Shown one piece after another: positions 9,584 to 17,752 of a stretch of 64,000 bases of DNA. The position numbers were made by a program, and so were the translations under genes. Position 1 is the stretch's first letter, and each line of letters opens with the position of its first letter. The notes beneath the pieces were generated by a model. That model did no database searches and was not told where the DNA came from. It saw only the letters and a list, made by a program, of their open reading frames with translations. The stretch covers positions 1-64,000 of the forward strand of contig CABQJD010000007.1 of the NCBI GenBank assembly GCA_902464405.1. The letters are read 5' to 3'. The stretch is from an uncultured Actinomycetaceae bacterium. Lineage in GTDB: Bacteria; Actinomycetota; Actinomycetes; Actinomycetales; Actinomycetaceae.

Positions 9584-10519
9584 TTACTCCGATACAATCG
9601 TAGTGCCTGTTTTTCCTGCCAAACCGTCGGCAGCTTTAGCAAGTGAGGTAATAATAGCTCGCTTACCATAATTATTCTCCACGAAGTCCACACACGCTTC
9701 GATCTTAGGAAGCATAGACCCTGCATCAAATTGCCCTTGAGCGATGTACTCGCGAGCTTGAACAGCGGTGAGACGATCGAGACCTTTCTGCCCGAGTTTA
9801 TTGTAGTTGAGATAAACTTTATCTACTGCCATGAGAATAAGAAGAGCATCTGCTTCGAGCTGATTTGCCATGAGCGCAGCTGTGCGATCCTTATCGACCA
9901 CTGCAACCACACCGCGATGGCGCCGATCACTGCGAATAACTGGCACGCCGCCACCGCCTGCAGCGACAATAACCGTACCACGATCAACTAACCCACGGAT
10001 AAGACGAGCTTCACGAATAGTTTTCGGCAAAGGTGATGCCACTACCCTGCGCCAACCACGCCCAGAATCTTCAACGTATTGATTGCCTGTATGCTCTGCA
10101 AGTACTTTCGCTTCTTCCTCAGTATAGAAAGCGCCAACTGGTTTAGTCGGCTTTTGGAAAGCTGGATCCTGCGCATCCACCACAGTCTGAGTCACAATCG
10201 ATACGCAATCAATATCAAGCTGACGTGCATCAAGTTCGTCACCAATTGCCTGCTGAAGATGATAGCCGATATATCCCTGCGACATCGCACCGCATTCAGC
10301 CAACGGAATATTAGGGCTTATGCCCTCTTTTGCAGCTGTATCAAAAGCAAGGTTAATCATCCCCACTTGAGGACCGTTGCCGTGCGTGACGATCACGCGG
10401 TTACCGCTCTCTACGAGATCGACAATTGACGATGCCGTTGCCGAAATCAATTCCGACTGCTCTTGAGGGGTTTTACCAAGCGCATTTCCTCCAAGAGCAA
10501 CAACAATTCTTTCTGCCAT
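9584..10519 (-). CDS. arcC: Carbamate kinase
   Basis: This 311-aa enzyme transfers phosphate from carbamoyl phosphate to ADP, giving ATP, CO2 and ammonia in the last step of the arginine deiminase pathway. Motifs of the amino-acid kinase fold are present: VVALGGNALG at the N-terminus, HGNGPQVG, AAGGGGVPVI and the nucleotide site around VVDKDRTAALMANQL. The ATG at 10519 is preferred over an in-frame TTG one codon earlier. It lies 9 bp downstream of arcB in the same operon. Confidence 0.95.
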   Translation of the reverse strand: MAERIVVALGGNALGKTPQEQSELISATASSIVDLVESGNRVIVTHGNGPQVGMINLAFDTAAKEGISPNIPLAECGAMSQGYIGYHLQQAIGDELDARQLDIDCVSIVTQTVVDAQDPAFQKPTKPVGAFYTEEEAKVLAEHTGNQYVEDSGRGWRRVVASPLPKTIREARLIRGLVDRGTVIVAAGGGGVPVIRSDRRHRGVVAVVDKDRTAALMANQLEADALLILMAVDKVYLNYNKLGQKGLDRLTAVQAREYIAQGQFDAGSMLPKIEACVDFVENNYGKRAIITSLAKAADGLAGKTGTTIVSE

Positions 10520-10528
10520 CAATATCTT

Positions 10529-11524
10529 TCAAGAAAGAGTTGCATACAACACAGCTTTAATGGTGTGCATACGATTCTCAGCTTCTTCAAATACTTTTGA
10601 ACGAGAAGATTCAAAGACGGAATCAGCAACTTCCATTTCAGTGACGTTGAACTTTTCAGCAATTTCGGCAGCGATCGTGGTATTCACATCATGGAAAGAC
10701 GGTAAGCAGTGCATAAAGATTGCGTCTTCACGAGCCTTGGCCATGATTTCATCAGTCACGCGGTACGGTTCAAGAAGTTTAATGCGTTCTTCCCAGATAG
10801 TGCTTGGCTCGCCCATCGATACCCAAATATCCGTGTAGACTACGTGAGCATCCTTAATTGCTTCATCAATATCTTCAGTGATGGTGATGCAGCCGCCAGT
10901 TTCTTTGGCAATCTCGCGGCATGTTTCAACAAGCGTATCGTTTGGCATCTGCTCTTTCGGACCGCAGGCGACGAAGTGCAGACCAAGTTTTGCGCACACA
11001 ACCATGAGAGAATTTCCTACATTGTTGCCAGCGTCTCCCATAAAGACCAGCTTCTGATGATGAAGACCCTGCGGGAAATTCTCTTCGATTGTTAGCATAT
11101 CGGCGAGCATCTGCGTTGGATGAAATTCCGTCGTCAAACCATTCCATACAGGCACTCCAGCCTTAGCGGCAATTTCTTCGACGATCTCTTGAGCAAAACC
11201 ACGATATTCGATACCGTCGTACATACGCCCAAGCACACGAGCAGTATCCTCAATAGATTCTTTCTTACCCATCTGAGAGCTGCCTGGATCGAGATAGGTG
11301 ACGCCCATACCAAGATCGTAGCCAGCAACTTCGAATGCGCAGCGGGTACGAGTAGAAGTCTTTTCAAAAAGTAAGACAATATTCTTACCACTAAGATACT
11401 TATGCGGAACACCAGCAAGCTTCATATCTTTGAACTGTTTCGACAAACGAAGCAGGTAGCGAATTTCATCTGACGAAAAATCGAGAAGTTTCAAGAAATT
11501 ACGTCCACTAAGACTCACAGGCAT
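10529..11524 (-). CDS. arcB: Ornithine carbamoyltransferase, probably catabolic
   Basis: This 331-aa enzyme interconverts citrulline plus phosphate with ornithine plus carbamoyl phosphate. The carbamoyl phosphate site STRTR, the HPTQMLAD motif, the ornithine-side loop DIWVSMGEP and the catalytic FMHCLPSFHD are intact; the SMG loop separates it from putrescine carbamoyltransferases. Pairing with arcC and a basic amino-acid antiporter points to the catabolic direction. The ATG at 11524 follows GGAAGGGG; an upstream frame extension to 11554 is less likely. No arcA (arginine deiminase) is found in this window. Confidence 0.93.
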   Translation of the reverse strand: MPVSLSGRNFLKLLDFSSDEIRYLLRLSKQFKDMKLAGVPHKYLSGKNIVLLFEKTSTRTRCAFEVAGYDLGMGVTYLDPGSSQMGKKESIEDTARVLGRMYDGIEYRGFAQEIVEEIAAKAGVPVWNGLTTEFHPTQMLADMLTIEENFPQGLHHQKLVFMGDAGNNVGNSLMVVCAKLGLHFVACGPKEQMPNDTLVETCREIAKETGGCITITEDIDEAIKDAHVVYTDIWVSMGEPSTIWEERIKLLEPYRVTDEIMAKAREDAIFMHCLPSFHDVNTTIAAEIAEKFNVTEMEVADSVFESSRSKVFEEAENRMHTIKAVLYATLS

Positions 11525-11730
11525 ATTAACCCCTTCCATGCATACACATGCCAACAGCGATATATCTATTATCGTTTCTATTGAGTATAGATGAGAAAAA
11601 GAAGAAAACTTTAGATCGCCATTAGTCTAAAATATTTTTGTCTGCCCAATCTGAAATAACACAGATACAAATCAACATCCGATTCTTCCTAAAAACCACT
11701 GAAACTCTAGGAAAAATAACAAGGAAAACA

Positions 11731-12170
11731 ATGAAAAAGAGCGAGAAACATATACATTAGCTGCGCACTAATATACAGAACTTATTTCAGCCTTCGAAAA
11801 TAGCGAATGGGGCAAAAAAGTTCAATCCTACGGCAAAATCGCAGCGTTGGAACAGCCGCTATTTAAAAGGCGCTATTAAAAAGCGCTCACGTGGGCTTTG
11901 CATCAGGAACGCGATATCGTCAAAGGCGTCGAGAAATGGATAGGTAAAGAACCAGTTTGGCGAGTAGAAAAATCATCTAGGACATTAGTCCAACTTTACA
12001 TAGATATACTTCAGCATGAGGATCTTGTTTGGCAAACAGTGCAAGAGTAATTATCGCCAGTTATAAGTAGAGATCTTGCTTATTACATAGCTAAAGCATC
12101 GAATGGATCGCTCTCTCCTAGAAGGTACTTGTATGAATTGACGGCATTATTGCTATCATCGCGCCTATAG
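11731..12170 (+). pseudogene. Decayed gene of unknown family
   Basis: One plus-strand frame reads as sensible protein (YTELISAFENSEWGKK, then ALTWALHQERDIVKGVEKW, then RDLAYYIAKASNGSL) but is broken by three in-frame TAA codons. The likely original ATG at 11731, with AAGGA in front, is in another frame. About 145 codons can be pieced together before a TAG at 12168. The product looks helical and soluble. I do not recognise the family. It lies just upstream of the first bacteriocin-like island, so a lost regulator or accessory gene is possible but unproven. The 200 bp before it, to arcB, hold no gene. Confidence 0.6.
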
Positions 12171-12285
12171 ATCGCACTATCCATTGCAGACACATGCCCT
12201 CGGCAGATTCAGTCTATGACGAGTGAGGGCTGCGTATTTTCTAGTGGAATCTAGCACGTATAACACAATCATCCTATTGCTATAT

Positions 12286-12324
12286 ACCGACGAATGTCGG
12301 TATCGAATACCGACAAATATCGGT
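12286..12324 (+). promoter_or_regulatory. Tandem palindromic operator, island 1
   Basis: Two 16-bp inverted repeats, ACCGACGAATGTCGGT (12286-12301) and ACCGACAAATATCGGT (12309-12324), have starts 23 bp apart. The same arrangement with the same 23-bp spacing is found at 40954-40992 before the second island. The pair lies immediately upstream of a likely -35 element, a position typical of an activator. The regulator is unknown. The 5-4-5 architecture resembles the LexA boxes in this window, but the half-sites differ. Confidence 0.75.
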
Positions 12325-12325
12325 G

Positions 12326-12354
12326 TTGCAACGCCATCCACACGTGTTTAATTA
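12326..12354 (+). promoter_or_regulatory. Putative promoter of the island 1 toxin-like gene
   Basis: TTGCAA (12326-12331) and TAATTA (12349-12354) are separated by 17 bp. The -10 region and the bases after it (TTAATTAGCAGTATCTCTAA) are nearly identical to the matching place in island 2 (TTAACTAGCAGTACCTCTAA on the minus strand, from 40931), which supports a functional role. Confidence 0.55.
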
Positions 12355-12435
12355 GCAGTATCTCTAAGAAGAGATGGCAGCCAATATTTCTATGCTGTGT
12401 AATCCAGTGGTGGCATGATGAAAGGAATACGAAAG

Positions 12436-13068
12436 ATGAAACTACGCAAAGCAGCGCAGTTGGCTACAGCGAGCGTCTGCACTCTCGCTTTATCGTTTAC
12501 GGCAGTCGGAGTAGCGAACGCAGCAGAAACACCTGCTACTACCTCTGCAGCTGGCAGCTATGGAAATGTTGAAGATACACGGGCTTCTACCGTGTGCTCC
12601 GAAAATAATACCCTTCTATCTCCGAAAGAACAGGAATTTGCCGATGTGCTCGCAAAGGAATTAGAACGATTCAATAATGTGACTAACATTGAAGATATTA
12701 AGCTGACTGCTATTGAGCTGTATCCTGACGATGTATCTAAGCAACAGGAATATGTTGAGTTTTCTTCTGAGCCTTTAGCGCAATTCTATGAGGCACGCGC
12801 ATTGCCTGCCGTTGTCGCAGCTGCTATTCCTGTTATTGCGGCTTGTGTTGCTCGCGGCTTATCAGGAGCAGCCCTTGATCAGGTCGTAACTGCTCTACGC
12901 GGAAATGATCTTGCCAGAGCTGATGACTTAATATGGTCTTTTGCTGCTGGATGCGTTGGTTTTGGTCCTTTAAAATGGGCATTTAATAAGGCAAAACCAG
13001 TTGCAGCGCGAACACTGACGTGGGCTGTGCAACAAGCTCTCAAAGTGACGGGAAAGTTTAAGAAATGA
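12436..13068 (+). CDS. Secreted bacteriocin-like protein (island 1)
   Basis: This 210-aa protein is unrecognised at family level. It starts with a Sec-type signal peptide ending near VANAA (about residues 1-30). An acidic middle follows (about 45-120, rich in E, D and K), then a hydrophobic Ala/Val-rich C-terminal part of 74 residues that begins at Cys137 and contains Cys173. It ends in a basic GKFKK tail. Precursors such as SdpC, in which a secreted pro-protein releases a hydrophobic cysteine-containing toxin, have this general layout; homology to SdpC is not shown. The ATG at 12436 is preferred (AAAGGA upstream, signal peptide begins here) over 12415. Its stop overlaps the next ATG as ATGA, suggesting a toxin/immunity pair. 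Confidence 0.75.
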   Translation: MKLRKAAQLATASVCTLALSFTAVGVANAAETPATTSAAGSYGNVEDTRASTVCSENNTLLSPKEQEFADVLAKELERFNNVTNIEDIKLTAIELYPDDVSKQQEYVEFSSEPLAQFYEARALPAVVAAAIPVIAACVARGLSGAALDQVVTALRGNDLARADDLIWSFAAGCVGFGPLKWAFNKAKPVAARTLTWAVQQALKVTGKFKK

Positions 13069-13271
13069 GTGAGGAAACTAGAACACGTATTGTTGATATT
13101 TGCGCTGGGATATTTGCTCTAACTGTAGCTTTTTTAGTTAAGCCTCCAGGCTGGAGTATTCAGCATATCTTGATATGGTTAGCTGTTCTCGCTCCGGTTT
13201 ATATAGTTGCGCAGTTGCTCATGATGCTTCCCAGGATTGTTAAAAGTGTTCGTGAAAGAAAAGAAGAGTAA
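13065..13271 (+). CDS. Two-helix membrane protein, putative immunity partner (island 1)
   Basis: This 68-aa protein has two hydrophobic segments (about residues 8-26 and 32-54) and a basic C-terminus (KSVRERKEE). It is coupled to the preceding secreted protein gene by an ATGA overlap. Small two-helix proteins with this placement often protect producers from their own membrane-active peptides, and similar pairs occur in the second island. The immunity role is inference from context. Confidence 0.65.
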   Translation: MSEETRTRIVDICAGIFALTVAFLVKPPGWSIQHILIWLAVLAPVYIVAQLLMMLPRIVKSVRERKEE

Positions 13272-13589
13272 TGAATTTCTTGGGGAAAAATAACGATACG
13301 TATCGATACGCATTAAGACAGTAGATACAGCAGCTAAAAATCCCAAGAAGAGTTGTGCACACAGTTAAAGCAGGTTAATGCCGCTATATCGGCGTTGCCC
13401 ATTCAGATCAAAGCTATTCTTGAGGCATAGCAGATTCTTAAGAATCTGCTATGCCGAAGGATCGCGGTCAGAAGATATTGACGCCGCACTCGCTGCGGAT
13501 TCTCCTACTGAACCCTTTACCAAATGCTAGTTATTTCGTGGAAATCTATTCTGGCACCCGTTCGCTATTTTATGGCAAGTAGATACCAT
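13272..13589. other. Decayed intergenic region with a 32-bp perfect palindrome
   Basis: No intact gene is seen. One frame gives QLKQVNAAISALPIQIKAIL and another, after a break, gives AEGSRSEDIDAALAADSP, which look like remnants of coding sequence of unknown origin. A 12-bp palindrome CGATACGTATCG lies at 13294-13305. A perfect 32-bp palindrome without a loop (half-site GGCATAGCAGATTCTT) lies at 13424-13455. It has no T run, so it is a doubtful terminator. Confidence 0.45.
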
Positions 13590-15017
13590 TCACCCACCAG
13601 ATATATCAAGCTCCGCCTGAGCAATTTTTTCTCGCTGTATCTCATTTAATTCATGTGAATCAAGCCAATGCTCAGGCAAGTGCGCACGCTTAGCTCCTCC
13701 AGCACGCCCGCGAGCGCCATGAGCTGCAGCAGGATAATGCTGGCTGAGATCTAGCTGGTGCAGTAAATTATCCAGTTCATTCAGAGAGCTCACCACAGCT
13801 AAAGAAGATCGTATCTCTCCTCCTACCGCGTATCCGCGCAGATACCAGCCGATATGTTTGCGCATATCACGAATAGCTTTAAACTCATTTCCTCCCCAAT
13901 GATGAACCATGAGCTGCGCGTGGCGCATAATCGTTTGCACTGCCTCACCTAAAGTTGGTTCAGCCCGTCTTGCCGAAGCGGAGGCACTCGGGTGTATTTG
14001 AGTAAAATCTGCTGCCATATCGTAAAAAATCCACGGGCGCCCTTGAGCACCACGCCCGATCGCGATCCCGTTTACTCCTGTTTTGGCGATCATGCGCTGA
14101 GCGTCCACAGCTTCAAACACATCTCCATTGCCAAAAACAGGCACCCGCCCATTGACGATATCCACAAAATCTGCAAGCCGATCCCAGCGGGCATACCCTG
14201 AATAGTGCTGCTCAAGCGTGCGCGCATGTAAAGTAAGTGCCGAAATTCCAGCACCGATAGCAATCTCAGCTGCATCTGCCATCGTTTCGTGCATATCATC
14301 GATACCAATACGAATTTTTGCTGTGACGGGAATTGTATGGCTACGTTGATAGGTGCGCGAGGCTCGCTCAGCAGCTTTAACTGCCGAGCGCACAATTGCA
14401 GCAAAGAGATCATGCTTCCACGGCAGAGCTGAACCACCGCCTTTGCGGGTCACCTTTGGCACAGGGCATCCAAAATTCAGATCAATATGGTCAGCAAGAT
14501 CAAGCTCAATTAAACGCTCAACAGCCGCTGCCGTCACGCCTGGCTGAACTCCATACAGTTGCACGCTACGCACAGGATCGCCAGAATCTGGCTGTACGAG
14601 CTGCATGGTAGCAGGCTTACTTTCGACGAGTGCGCGCGTGGTAATCATTTCACAGACAAATAAACCTGCGTATGCGTGCGTACCATCAGTTCGGCTTTCT
14701 GCCCGAGACTGCCCAGATTCTTCAGCTCCCATCCGCTCGGTATGCGTGTGCGCTCTAGCAGACTCCGATCCCTGAGCAAGAGAATTCGAATCTTGAGCAG
14801 GTATACCGCTTGCGTAAGGAAAGTTGGTATCCCCCAACGCACTCGCCGCATACTCAGACTTCACAGCAAAAGCTGGATTGCCGTATGCTCCCGCCTCGGC
14901 AAATTCGCGGCACAGCTGACGAAACGGAGCATTCGTCACTCCCGCCATCGGCGAGAGTACCACTGGAATATCTAGCAGTACTTCGCCGATATGCACAGGT
15001 GATATAGAAGGGAGCAT
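13590..15017 (-). CDS. dusB: tRNA-dihydrouridine synthase
   Basis: This 475-aa flavoenzyme reduces uridine to dihydrouridine in tRNA D-loops. The N-terminus (PVVLSPMAGVTNAPFR) and the catalytic cysteine motif LNFGCPVPKVTRKGGG mark the family, and the FMN phosphate site GNGDVF is present. At roughly residues 55-115, between VKSEYAAS and AGLFVCEM, there is a low-complexity hydrophilic insertion of about 60 residues rich in Ser, Glu, His and Arg, and the protein is longer than the usual 330-390 aa. The ATG at 15017 is preferred to the GTG two codons earlier. It follows glyS by 11 bp and is probably co-transcribed with it. Confidence 0.92.
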   Translation of the reverse strand: MLPSISPVHIGEVLLDIPVVLSPMAGVTNAPFRQLCREFAEAGAYGNPAFAVKSEYAASALGDTNFPYASGIPAQDSNSLAQGSESARAHTHTERMGAEESGQSRAESRTDGTHAYAGLFVCEMITTRALVESKPATMQLVQPDSGDPVRSVQLYGVQPGVTAAAVERLIELDLADHIDLNFGCPVPKVTRKGGGSALPWKHDLFAAIVRSAVKAAERASRTYQRSHTIPVTAKIRIGIDDMHETMADAAEIAIGAGISALTLHARTLEQHYSGYARWDRLADFVDIVNGRVPVFGNGDVFEAVDAQRMIAKTGVNGIAIGRGAQGRPWIFYDMAADFTQIHPSASASARRAEPTLGEAVQTIMRHAQLMVHHWGGNEFKAIRDMRKHIGWYLRGYAVGGEIRSSLAVVSSLNELDNLLHQLDLSQHYPAAAHGARGRAGGAKRAHLPEHWLDSHELNEIQREKIAQAELDISGG

Positions 15018-15028
15018 ATACACTAGAC

Positions 15029-16423
15029 TCAGCAGCCCACCAACTTAGCAGCAAGGAAACTCTGCACATTCTCAATCGGGATACGTACTTGTTCCATCGT
15101 GTCTCGATCACGCACCGTCACTGCTTGGTCTTCGAGAGAATCAAAATCAACAGTGATACAGAACGGTGTGCCGATTTCGTCTTGACGACGATAGCGGCGC
15201 CCCACGGCACCAGCGTCATCAAAATCGACATTCCAATACTGGCGAAGCTGATTGGCCAGATCACGAGCCACAGGAGAAAGATCTCCTGAACGTGAAAGAG
15301 GAAGCACTGCCGCTTTTACAGGAGCCAAGCGCGGATCGAGCTTGAGCAGCACTCGCTTATCTACGCCCCCTTTGGTGTTTGGTGCTTCGTCTTCAGTATA
15401 AGCTTCTACAAGGAATGCCATCATCGAACGAGTAAGCCCCGCTGACGGTTCAATCACGTATGGCACATAGCGTTCACCCGTTGCTTGATCGAAATACTCA
15501 AGCTTCTTGCCGCTGGCGTCTGAATGGGAGCTGAGATCGAAATCAGTACGATTTGCGATACCTTCAAGCTCTCCCCAATCTGATCCTTGGAAACCGAATT
15601 TATATTCAATATCCACGGTGCGCTTGGAATAGTGTGAGAGTTTTTCTTTCGGATGCTCGTAGAGACGCAGATTCTCCTGAGAAATGCCAAGATCGCTATA
15701 CCACGCTAAACGGCGGTCAATCCAGCTTTGATGCCACTGCTCATCTTCACCAGGCTTGACGAAAAATTCAATTTCCATCTGTTCAAATTCACGAGTGCGG
15801 AAGATAAAATTTCCTGGAGTAATTTCATTACGGAAGCTCTTACCTACCTGCCCAATACCAAACGGAGGCTTCTTTCGCGCAGCGGTGACAACGTTGAGGA
15901 AGTTAATAAAAATTCCCTGAGCAGTTTCAGGGCGCAGATAATGCAAGCCTTCTTCATTATCGACAGGTCCTAGGAAGGTCTTGAGTAAACCTGAAAATGG
16001 CTTAGATTCCGTCCAGTTTCCTTTGATACCGCAGTTCGGGCAGCTCACACTCTCCATTGCCACATCATGCTCATCGACGCCATGCTTATCAGCATGCTGT
16101 TCGATCAGTTCGTCTTCACGCAAACGCTTATGGCAATTCTGACATTCGATCAAAGGATCAGAAAAAGTGGAGACGTGACCAGAGGCAACCCATACTTCTC
16201 GCGGAAGAATAATGGAGGAATCAAGCCCCACAACGTCGTCTCGGCTCGTCACGTTTGCTCTCCACCACTGACGCTTAATGTTTTCTTTTAGTTCCACACC
16301 AAGCGGCCCGTAATCCCATGCCGATCGGGTACCGCCGTAAATCTCGCCGCACGGAAACACAAAGCCTCGCCGCTTTGCTAAAGAAATAACGTTATCGAGT
16401 GTTGATGGTGCCGTTTTAGCCAT
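15029..16423 (-). CDS. glyS: Glycyl-tRNA synthetase (dimeric alpha2 type)
   Basis: This 464-aa class II synthetase charges tRNA-Gly and is the single-chain form typical of actinobacteria. The N-terminal SLAKRRGFVFPCGEIYGG and WDYGPLGVELK segments are diagnostic. Zinc-binding cysteine pairs are visible in CQNCHKR and CPNCGIKG, the class II motif 2 in FRNEITPGNFIFRTREFEQ, and motif 3 in the GLTRSMMAFLVEAY stretch. The ATG at 16423 follows AAAGGA with good spacing and starts in the usual place; an upstream ATG at 16447 is less likely. It is the promoter-proximal gene of glyS-dusB. Confidence 0.96.
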   Translation of the reverse strand: MAKTAPSTLDNVISLAKRRGFVFPCGEIYGGTRSAWDYGPLGVELKENIKRQWWRANVTSRDDVVGLDSSIILPREVWVASGHVSTFSDPLIECQNCHKRLREDELIEQHADKHGVDEHDVAMESVSCPNCGIKGNWTESKPFSGLLKTFLGPVDNEEGLHYLRPETAQGIFINFLNVVTAARKKPPFGIGQVGKSFRNEITPGNFIFRTREFEQMEIEFFVKPGEDEQWHQSWIDRRLAWYSDLGISQENLRLYEHPKEKLSHYSKRTVDIEYKFGFQGSDWGELEGIANRTDFDLSSHSDASGKKLEYFDQATGERYVPYVIEPSAGLTRSMMAFLVEAYTEDEAPNTKGGVDKRVLLKLDPRLAPVKAAVLPLSRSGDLSPVARDLANQLRQYWNVDFDDAGAVGRRYRRQDEIGTPFCITVDFDSLEDQAVTVRDRDTMEQVRIPIENVQSFLAAKLVGC

Positions 16424-16646
16424 CGCTTTTCCTTTCACTTTCCGCATCTGGATGATGCAGACGACGTTTAGCTATGTATGTATTCTATGTGCACGCACAC
16501 TTTTTAGAGGCCTCAATACTTCACAGCTTGATAGAGATCACACACCTTTCACATCATAAAATTTTGGAAGAATTTTACTCAAAAGATAAAGCTAATCGCA
16601 TGAAAATAAATCTCAATAAGAATAGGGATGCAGCGCTGCTCGAATC

Positions 16647-17213
16647 CATGCACTCACCTGCACACCTATCTACGGCGGTATTGCGGGCGGCGTGATTCTG
16701 ATACGCATTGCAGGAGGAACCACGACGAACCTCACAAGCTATCTTTTTGGCTCTATCGCAACTGTAAGCACTGCAGACGTCTGGTATACCATCGGGCTGG
16801 CAACAGTAATTCTGCTTGTGGGAATCGGACTGCGCGGGCCGCTCTTTGCACTCTCATACGATCCAGAATTCTCGCGCGCTCGAGGCTTACGAGTGGGAAC
16901 GCTCAATATCTGTATCGCTATGCTTGCTGCTCTCACAGTATCGGTATCTATGCGAGTAGTAGGCGTGTTGCTAGTATCAGCTATCATGATCGTCCCTGTT
17001 GCTATTGCTCAGCTCATCGCCAACTCATTTCGAGGAACCATGCATATTGCGATGGCAATAGGCGCCATTGTTTGCGTGGCTGGGCTGATAATCACCTACA
17101 TCTATCCTTTCAGCCCAGGAGCTATGATCGTCGTCTTGGCTGTCTGCCTCTACTTGCTCACAGCAATTATTCACCCACTATGGCAGCGATTTCACCGCGA
17201 AAATCGCCACTAG
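16647..17213 (+). pseudogene. Truncated zinc/manganese ABC transporter permease (ZnuB family), 5' end missing
   Basis: Only the C-terminal portion of a metal ABC permease remains, about 180 residues against the usual 270-290. Coding similarity begins around 16671 (YGGIAGGVILIRI, written without a start codon) and includes the family motifs SYLFGSIATVSTADVW and VVGVLLVSAIMIVPVAIAQL with several membrane segments. No partner ATPase or binding protein is adjacent, and upstream sequence to glyS is noncoding. An ATG at 16692 could give 173 aa, but this would lack several helices. It lies directly before zur, the normal place for a zinc-uptake gene. Confidence 0.8.
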
Positions 17214-17296
17214 CACAAGGCATATGGGCAAGCCTAAGGTATAACGCATTTATGCGCTAAACCCTAGCGCCATATTCTCGCAATTTTTAACACACC

Positions 17297-17323
17297 TTCT
17301 CATTAACTATGCAATAATGAGAA
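17297..17323 (+). promoter_or_regulatory. Inverted repeat before zur, candidate Zur/Fur box
   Basis: TTCTCATTA (17297-17305) and TAATGAGAA (17315-17323) form a perfect 9-bp inverted repeat with a 9-bp spacer, 16-42 bp before the zur ATG. AT-rich dyads with TCATT/AATGA are typical of Fur-family operators, so autoregulation is likely. Confidence 0.6.
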
Positions 17324-17338
17324 TGAAGAAGGAGTGCT

Positions 17339-17752
17339 ATGCAAAGAATGACCCGCCAACGTGCAGCAATTATGGAAGCTCTCAAAGAAGACCAGAGCTT
17401 CGTCTCTGCTCAAGATTTGCATGAGCGCCTCACGAAAAACGGAACGCGCATCGGCTTAGCAACTGTCTATCGTAATTTGCAGGCTCTTGCTGCTAGTGAC
17501 GATGTAGACGTTGTTCGCGTTGAAGATTCCGATATTCAACTATTTCGTTACTGCAGCAGCGAGCAGCATCACCATCATCTTATCTGCAGATCGTGCGGAA
17601 CTACGCAAGATATCGAAGCGGAATCAGTAGAAACATGGGCTCAGTCCATTGCACGTATGTACGGTTTTACTGATGTCCGCCATTCTCTAGAACTGTACGG
17701 TTTATGCAGTTCCTGCTCTACACAAGACAATCACGCCCAAGCAACACTTTAA
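17339..17752 (+). CDS. zur: Fur-family metal regulator, probably zinc-responsive
   Basis: This 137-aa protein has the N-terminal winged helix of the Fur family (MTRQRAAIMEAL, then GLATVYRNLQALA as recognition region). Its C-terminal metal-binding domain contains HHHH, CRSCG and CSSC. The two CxxC pairs form the structural zinc site. Position after a ZnuB-type permease remnant supports Zur rather than Fur. AAGGAG precedes the ATG. Its last 35 bp overlap the 3' end of dnaE on the other strand. Confidence 0.85.
   Translation: MQRMTRQRAAIMEALKEDQSFVSAQDLHERLTKNGTRIGLATVYRNLQALAASDDVDVVRVEDSDIQLFRYCSSEQHHHHLICRSCGTTQDIEAESVETWAQSIARMYGFTDVRHSLELYGLCSSCSTQDNHAQATL

Noticed and set aside
10529..11524. 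Putrescine carbamoyltransferase (agmatine deiminase pathway)
   Set aside because: The protein has the SMG loop (WVSMGEP) of ornithine carbamoyltransferases and no agmatine deiminase is nearby.
12286..12324. Reading the tandem palindromes as LexA boxes
   Set aside because: The half-site is ACCGAC, not CGAAC. The window's true SOS boxes before lexA and recA follow CGAAC-N4-GTTCG.
12286..12324. Reading the tandem repeats as a CRISPR array
   Set aside because: Only two palindromic units with a 7-bp gap, no spacers and no cas genes.
12294..12572. A 92-codon plus-strand frame running through the operator and the island 1 toxin start
   Set aside because: It starts inside the operator palindrome and has a different frame and no coding character; it shadows the secreted protein.
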